From: Pseudomonas beijingensis
GTDB lineage: Bacteria; Pseudomonadota; Gammaproteobacteria; Pseudomonadales; Pseudomonadaceae
Length of the DNA: 64,000 nucleotides
Assembly (NCBI RefSeq): GCF_030687295.1
Contig: NZ_CP117425.1
Span: 1,120,001-1,184,000 of the forward strand
Direction: 5' to 3'
The translations under genes and the position numbers were made by a program. The notes under the pieces are model-generated. The model was not told the origin of the DNA, searched no databases, and was given only the letters and a program-made list of their open reading frames with translations. Shown here one piece after another: positions 58,619 through 64,000 of the stretch. How positions within the stretch are numbered: the stretch's first letter is position 1; every line of letters starts with the position of its first letter.

Positions 58619-59083
58619 TTACTTGAACATCCCCTGCACATTCCCCATCGCCTCATCGGCGAAGCCCTGGAGGAAATCCCTGAAGCCCAATGGCGTATGG
58701 GCGTCGGTGTGGTCGGCGATGATGGTCCAGGTGGCGCGGCAGCGATTGTCCGCCAGGGGTTCGACGCGCATGGCTGCCCACAGGTTGTCGATGCCCAGGG
58801 TGTTGTAGATCAGCGTCCAGGTCATGTGCATGGCCTGGTCGTCACGGCTGTTGAGCTGTTCCACCACCAGGTTCTGCCCATCGCGGAAGAATTTCTTGCG
58901 CAGGGACCTCACGCCCTTGCCGGTCATTTCGATGTGCTCCAGTGCCGGGATGAATTGATCGAAGCCGCCAAAATTACCCACGATGTTCCAGACGCGTGCC
59001 GCATCAGCCGCGACCTCCACCGAGGTTTCGACCTGGCAGGCGTGGGGGTTCTTGATCAGGGTGTCGGGTTGAAATGCACTCAT
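58619..59083 (-). CDS. mgoD: SRPBCC (polyketide cyclase-like) protein of the mgo/pvf cluster
   Basis: This 154-residue START/SRPBCC-fold protein starts MSAFQPDTLIKNPHACQVET. It has the family opening AADAARVWNIVGNFGGFDQF and the closing amphipathic helix FRDFLQGFADEAMGNVQGMF. It corresponds to MgoD/PvfD, the last gene of the diazeniumdiolate signal operon. Its exact step is unclear; the fold binds hydrophobic intermediates. AAGGAG lies 7 nt before ATG 59083. It starts 32 nt after the NRPS stop. Confidence 0.82.
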   Translation of the reverse strand: MSAFQPDTLIKNPHACQVETSVEVAADAARVWNIVGNFGGFDQFIPALEHIEMTGKGVRSLRKKFFRDGQNLVVEQLNSRDDQAMHMTWTLIYNTLGIDNLWAAMRVEPLADNRCRATWTIIADHTDAHTPLGFRDFLQGFADEAMGNVQGMFK

Positions 59084-59115
59084 GGTCTTGCTCCTTGCTT
59101 TGGGTTGAGGGTGTT

Positions 59116-62100
59116 TCAGATGAAGTCGATGGCCTTGAGGTAATCGGCGCCGCGCCGCGCCGCAGCAGGGCCGGGGATTTTTCCGGGTAGCTGGCGCCCA
59201 TCTGCCGCACGCCGGCGCGGGCGTTGTCGTGGCTGATCAGCGAGATGTCGCCGATGTCTTCCTCGAAGCCGTTGAGGTAGAAACCCAGCACGCCAAACAA
59301 CGCATTGTCGGCATCGACCCGAGCCAGTTGCCGTTGCCACTCGGCGACGCTCACCAGGGAAAACTCCCGGCCGCTGTCGCGGAACGACGCCACATAAGCG
59401 TCCCAGCTCAACGGCTGCGGGTTGTGCAGGTTGAACACCGCTTGGGTGGGCTGGTAGCGGCTGGCGTGGAAGGCGATAAAGCGGGCCAGGAAATCCACCG
59501 GCATCAGGTCGAAATTGAGGGACAGGTCCGGCACCTGGCCGAGCTGGATCGAGCCCTTGAGCATCAGCATCAGCCGATTTTTATGGGGCTGGCAGACCCC
59601 GGTCAGGCTGTTGAAGCTGATGTTGCCGGGGCGGAACAGATTGACCCAAACCCCGCGATCACGGGCCCGTTGCAGGATCCGTTCGCCGACCCATTTGGAC
59701 AGGTTGTAGCCGTTCTTGATGTAGATCGGCGGCGTCTCGGCGGCAGGCTGTTCCAGCACCTGGCCATCGGCATCCAGGGCACTGGAGGCGGACAACGTGG
59801 AGACGAAGTTGAAGATTTTCTTGCTACGTCCTTCACACAGGCGCAGGCACTCGAAAATCGGCTCCACGTTATCCCGCGCCAGGGACTCGTAGTCGAGCAC
59901 ATGGTTGACGTGGGCCGCGTTGTGCACCAGCGCGCCGAAGGTGCGGTCGATGCGGGCGTAGACATCGTCGGGCAAACCCAATTGCGGTTGGGTGATGTCG
60001 GCGGCATAGACGCTGACGCGGTCCAGGTCCAGGTGGGTCAGGTGATTGTCCCGCAGGGCCTGGGAGAAACGCTCGGCCGCGCTGTGCTCAGCGCTGGCGC
60101 GCACCAGGCACGCGACTTCGGTGGCGCCCCAGGCCAGCAGCGCCTCGACGATGTGCACGCCGAGAAAGCTGTTGGCGCCGGTCACCAGCACCTTGTGCAC
60201 ATCGCCGCATTGGCTGATGGGCAGCGGATCAAGGTTGAGCTCCGCCTCGGCATCGATGAAGGCCTGGGGGCTGAGGACCGATGCGCCGCTGTGCTCCGGG
60301 TCGTCGAGCAACTTCGCCAAGGTCATCAGCGTCGGCGCCTCGATGAAGCGGTTGATCGACAGGCTGCGGCCGAATGTCTGGCGGATGCTCAGCAACAGTC
60401 GCGACAGCAGGATCGAGTGCCCGCCGAGGTTGAAGAAGCTTTCGTCGGTGGCGATATCGTTGACCGGCAGTTCAAGCAGCTCGGCCCACAGTTGCTGCAG
60501 CTGTGTCTCCAGGGCATTTTGCGGCTGCCGGCGTTGGTCGTCCACGTGCACCTGCACCGCCATGGCGAGCAATGCCCGGCGATCGACCTTGCCGTTGCTG
60601 GTGTAGGGCAGGCTGGGCAATTCGACGTAGGCCGTCGGGTGCATGTAGCTGGGCAAGCTGTTTTGCACGTGCTCGCGCAACGCCTGGAGGGCGGCGCCGG
60701 GGTGCGTTTGTTCGGGGTGAACCAGGAACGCCAGGATCCGCCGCCGTTCATCGACTCCCACCGCTACCTGGCGAAACAACTGGCTATCGCGCAGGCAGTG
60801 CTCGATCTCCTCGGGCTCGACCCGAAAACCGCGGATCTTCACCTGGTTATCGCGGCGGCCACACAGTTCGATGCCGCTGTCGGTCCACTGGCCGATGTCG
60901 CCGGTGCGATAGGCCCGCAGCGTTTGCCCGGTGGGCAGCGTCAGGTCGAGGTAACGCGTCGCGGTCAGCGTGGGGTCGTTCAGATAGCCCAGGCCGACGC
61001 CCGGGCCGGCGATGTATAACTCGCCGGGGACACCTTGGGGCACCCGGTTGCAACTGTTCGTCCAGGATCAGCACCCGGCCATTGGCGATGGGCACGCCGA
61101 GGTTGCGGTTGTTGTCGCCGACGCCGAATTGCCGCGTAGTCGCCAGCACCGTAGTTTCAGTCGGGCCGTAGATGTTGTGGAACCGGCATTGCGGCGCGAG
61201 CTGTTCGATCACGAACGGCTCGCAGACATCGCCCCCGGTGATCAGGTGCGCCAGGCCCAGCGGTGCATCCAGGGGCATGACGCTCAGCAGCGCAGGCGGC
61301 AGAAAGGCGTGGCTGACGTGCTGCTGGTGAATCAGCGCCACCAGTTGCTGCGGATCACGGCGTTGGTCTTCGCTGGGCACCACCAGCAAGGCGCCGTGGA
61401 TGAAGGTCGGCAGGATATCCAGCAGCGAAGCGTCAAAGTTGATGGTGGAAAACTGCAACGCCCGGCTGTCGCGCCGCAGCCCGACGTAGTCGCCGTACCA
61501 GGCACAGAAATGGCTGAGGTTGCGATGGCTGAGCAACACGCCTTTGGGCTGGCCGGTGGTGCCGGAGGTGTAGATCGCCACGGCCGGTTCGTCGCCGTCC
61601 AGCGTACGACGGATCAGCGAAGCCGGGATGCCGGGCTTGGGCGCTGGCAGTTGGTGGACATTCAGCGTTGGCACCGAGAGGTCGCCGAGGTCGCTGTCGC
61701 CGTCGTGCAGCAACAGGTCCGCCTGGGCATTTTCCAGGATAAAGCGCCGACGTTGCGCCGGGTGCTGCGGGTCCAGCGGCAGGTACACCGCCCCGCAACC
61801 CAGCACCGCCAGGATCGCCGCGTACAGGTGTGCGGACTTGGGCAGGCACACACCGATCACCTTGTGGGAGGAAGGCCTGTGGGAGGAAGGCTTGCCCCCG
61901 ATGAACGATGACGCGGTTTGTTTGAGAGCATCGGTGTCTTCATCGCGGGCAAGCCTTGCTCCCACAGGTTCTCCAACAGCTCCTTTCCCATGTTCTGCTC
62001 GGTGCAGTATTTCCAGCATCGGTTGCTGCAACCTCAGCGCCAGGCGGCGCAAGGATTTGTAGTCGATCAATTGCCCATCGACCCACAGGGCGGGTTGCGT

Positions 62101-62653
62101 CGCGTCATCGAGCAGACGCTGTTCGATGCTGTGCATCACCGGTACGTCGGCGGCGGCCAGCAGCCAGGGCACCGGCGGCCGATTGAGGCCGTGCTCGAAA
62201 GCCAGTGGCTCCAGCGCATCGAGCCCGAGCTGGGGCTGGTCGATAGCGTCAGCGTGTAGTGTCGGCCAGTGATCGAAGCAGTTTTCGTCCCGGGAGAACT
62301 GGCTGACCAGCCGTGCGCCGGTTTCGACCACTGTTGCCAACGTACGCAGGCGCAAGGACTGACCATTGCCATCGCGTTTGCGGCGCGATCACGTCCTGGC
62401 ACAACAGCCGCTGCGCGCCGTCGCGAAAGACCAGCACCGGTTGCGGCAATGCCTCGCCGGGCAGCGTGCGTAGCGCCACGCGGATCTGGAGGTATGAACG
62501 GGCTTCAATGGCTCGCGGTGTCGTCCCGTCGTCGATCAACAGGTCGACCGGCGATTGGAGGTCCACTACACCGTGGCCGTGCAGTTCCAGTTCCCGGGCC
62601 AGTTCGGTCATGGCCTGGCTGGTGCCAGGCACTGCAATGTCGAGGCGTCTCAT
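59116..62653 (-). pseudogene. mgoA: MgoA/PvfC-like NRPS (A-T-thioester reductase), frame lesions and internal REP
   Basis: This non-ribosomal peptide synthetase of about 1178 residues activates one amino acid. Order: an N-terminal segment of about 200 residues, an adenylation domain (YTSGTTGQPKG, NIYGPTE, YRTGD, NGKVDRR), a carrier domain (FFNLGGHSILLSR) and a thioester reductase (VTGANSFLG, YNLSKWVGE). In mgo/pvf systems it makes the backbone of a leudiazen/valdiazen-type signal. The frame breaks at 62377-62379 (extra A in a run, coding strand), 61043-61045 (extra G) and about 59147-59162 (GC-rich repeat). A REP pair sits in frame at 61863-61968. Read errors are possible at each break. Confidence 0.85.
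61863..61968. repeat. REP pair inside the mgoA coding sequence
   Basis: The left arm is doubled (TGTGGGAGGAAGGCC then TGTGGGAGGAAGGCTTGCCC). The right arm is CATCGCGGGCAAGCCTTGCT. It lies within the adenylation domain and reads through without a stop, coding for GARLARDEDTDALKQTASSF and further residues before KVIGVCLPKSA. REPs are normally outside genes. Confidence 0.88.
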
Positions 62654-62663
62654 CGAAAGGTCC

Positions 62664-63596
62664 TCATGGGGTCAGGTAATCAGCGAGGGCGTCGCGTACG
62701 CAGGGGGACGCGAGCATCGAGCTGCCGCGGAAAAAACGCGTGATATTGCCCACCAACGGGTGAAAACGATTGATCGGATACGCCAGCGCACTGGCGTCTT
62801 CACGCAGTGATTGGCGTACCGATTCGTCGACGGGCAGGTGCGCGATCAGCTCGAAATCGAACGCTTGCTGCAGGTCGCTCGCCAGGTACTGGGCGATGAA
62901 ACCGGGCATCAGGCACGCGATCGCCGAGCGGTCCTCTTCGGGGGCGGTGCGCCAGTAGATCTGCACCAGTCGCGTCCAGAAACCGGAGTGCCGGCCCTCG
63001 TCGAGCAAGTGATCGGCCATCAGTCCCTTGATCGAGGCCTTGACCGAATCGTCCCGGGCGAAGGCGGCCACTTCGTTGGTCACGGTGTTCTCGGCAATGG
63101 CGATGCAGATCAGCTCCACGGCGCTGAGCAAATGCTCCGGCGCCTGGGCCAGGGTCGCCGGTATGGCGCGGCTGAGTTCGATCTGCCCAGGCAACGGGAT
63201 GGGATCGATGCCGGTCATGTCGATGGTCTGTTGCATGAAGTCCATCGCCACCAGTGCGTGGTAATCCTCGTCCACCACCACGGTCATCGCGTCGTAGCGG
63301 CAGGCGAACGGGAATTCGATGCCGAAGCGGTTCTTGGCGATGCGCCGGGCGGTGTGGTCCACCAGTTCGGTCTCGAAAATCACCACGTCGTTGATGAACT
63401 TGTAGAGGCTTTGCACCAGCACAAAGTCGCGCAACTGCGGGCAGTGGCTGAGGAAGGTCTGGCTGTGCACCAGCGGCTGGCGGCTCATGGGGAAGATCAG
63501 TTTGTCGTCGTCTTCGACCCGGCGCCGTGGCCGGGTACGGATGGTGGCGCGGCTTTCCCAGGCGTCGGCGAAGGATTGGTATTCGACGGCGTTCAT
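62664..63596 (-). CDS. mgoC: AurF-type diiron N-oxygenase of the mgo/pvf cluster
   Basis: This 310-residue enzyme starts [20 protein letters not shown]. Diiron ligand segments typical of AurF/PvfB N-oxygenases are visible: [34 protein letters not shown] and [11 protein letters not shown]. In mgo/pvf systems it oxidises nitrogen on the way to the diazeniumdiolate signal. The start overlaps the preceding gene's stop (ATGA), and mgoA starts 10 nt after its stop. The frame is intact. Confidence 0.88.
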   Translation of the reverse strand: MNAVEYQSFADAWESRATIRTRPRRRVEDDDKLIFPMSRQPLVHSQTFLSHCPQLRDFVLVQSLYKFINDVVIFETELVDHTARRIAKNRFGIEFPFACRYDAMTVVVDEDYHALVAMDFMQQTIDMTGIDPIPLPGQIELSRAIPATLAQAPEHLLSAVELICIAIAENTVTNEVAAFARDDSVKASIKGLMADHLLDEGRHSGFWTRLVQIYWRTAPEEDRSAIACLMPGFIAQYLASDLQQAFDFELIAHLPVDESVRQSLREDASALAYPINRFHPLVGNITRFFRGSSMLASPCVRDALADYLTP

Positions 63597-64000
63597 GGCG
63601 TCACCTGTGCAACCGGTTGGGCCATGCTCTGGCGCAGGCCGTCCCACAAGGCCGCGCGGCTGTGGACGGCGGCGAGCGCGGCGGCCAGGACCTCGGTTTC
63701 GCGCTGCGGGTCGCCATCGATCAGCCGCGCCAAGAGTTTTTCTGCCGCCGGCCCGTGGTCTTCGGAATCGACTTCGATGTGCCGTTGCAGGTAGTAACGA
63801 AAGGTCGGTGCCTGGTCCAGGCCAATGCCCCAGGCGTCGAGCATGCGCTGGAACATCTGCGGGATGACACTCTCGCGACCATGTACAAACGCGGCGGCCA
63901 CGCTGTGGGCCGGGGCGTGCAAGGCGGTGTGCAGGGTCTGGCGGACGAACCGCGCCGCCGCCGGCTCGACTTCGACACTGTCCAGCGCGGTCTCTGGGCT
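63593..64000 (-). CDS. mgoB: Haem-oxygenase-like protein of the mgo/pvf cluster (DUF3050), 5' end cut
   Basis: The last 135 residues are in the window; the frame is open to the right edge, so the N-terminus lies outside. Visible parts resemble the DUF3050/haem-oxygenase-like diiron fold: [19 protein letters not shown] and [20 protein letters not shown], whose His/Glu/Asp residues could bind metal. By order it is MgoB/PvfA, the first gene of the operon. It overlaps mgoC by ATGA. Confidence 0.82.
   Translation of the reverse strand, partial: SPETALDSVEVEPAAARFVRQTLHTALHAPAHSVAAAFVHGRESVIPQMFQRMLDAWGIGLDQAPTFRYYLQRHIEVDSEDHGPAAEKLLARLIDGDPQRETEVLAAALAAVHSRAALWDGLRQSMAQPVAQVTP

Noticed and set aside
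59229..61019. 596-codon open frame on the plus strand opposite the NRPS gene
   Set aside because: Antisense shadow of the carrier and reductase domains, with no family features. The sense strand carries all NRPS motifs.
58619..64000. Fragin (ham) cluster instead of mgo/pvf
   Set aside because: The ham cluster has additional NRPS and cupin genes. The four-gene order seen here, with a single A-T-reductase NRPS, fits mgo/pvf better.

Overview
The window looks like a chromosomal segment of a fluorescent Pseudomonas (P. fluorescens complex). It is about 60% GC and has a typical Pseudomonas rRNA operon with tRNA-Ile and tRNA-Ala in the spacer. The intergenic palindromes (GTGGGAGCGAGCTTGCTCGC-type REP and GGGGATTTATCCCCGC-type repeats) are characteristic of the genus. 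The gene set (desA, gabDT, sbp-cysTWA, pgaABCD, an mgo/pvf-type cluster) fits.

Layout. 1-4270: 3' end of 16S rRNA, tRNA-Ile, tRNA-Ala, 23S rRNA and two tandem 5S rRNA genes, each with its own terminator. 4392-6690: two envelope proteins of unknown role. 6936-13286: pgaABCD, for synthesis, deacetylation and export of the biofilm polymer poly-beta-1,6-GlcNAc. 13487-19399: a Rieske-FAD oxidoreductase, a PEBP-like secreted protein, an MFS transporter, and a LysR regulator divergent from a quinone oxidoreductase. 19487-23943: a lipoprotein pair, then a VWA lipoprotein followed by an ECF sigma factor and a putative anti-sigma factor. 24006-27327: tRNA-Arg, then gabD (two frameshifts) and gabT for GABA catabolism. 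27472-33392: an HDOD response regulator, two c-di-GMP enzymes and the DesA desaturase.

33417-36757 is a mobile region. An IS4-family element with 19-bp inverted repeats and a 9-bp target duplication and an IS1111-type IS110-family element are both inserted in one copy of a long Pseudomonas intergenic repeat. 36758-41879: a DUF3077/DUF6124-like gene behind a highly structured leader, then yezD and the sulfate importer sbp-cysTWA. 42302-46349: a three-gene dehydrogenase operon (haem c protein, small subunit, GMC flavoprotein). The flavoprotein ends in a domain resembling the galactophilic lectin PA-IL/LecA, and the first gene's ribosome binding site lies in a hairpin. 46518-51792: an Mpo1-like membrane protein, a Crp/Fnr regulator, a hipBA toxin-antitoxin pair, and an AraC regulator divergent from a fatty acid desaturase. 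51985-56067: a FecI/FecR-type sigma and anti-sigma pair with a TonB-dependent siderophore receptor (one frameshift). 56346-58226: a dCACHE chemoreceptor.

58619 to the right edge is an operon on the minus strand: haem-oxygenase-like protein (cut by the edge), AurF-type diiron N-oxygenase, NRPS with A-T-reductase domains, and SRPBCC protein. I recognise it as the mgo/pvf cluster, which makes a diazeniumdiolate (leudiazen/valdiazen-type) signal controlling virulence and antimetabolite genes. Its NRPS gene carries a REP pair inside the coding sequence, in frame, and three apparent frame lesions.

Frame lesions also occur in gabD, the siderophore receptor and the IS110 transposase. Most are single extra bases, several of them in short homopolymers, so sequencing error must be excluded before any of these genes is called dead.
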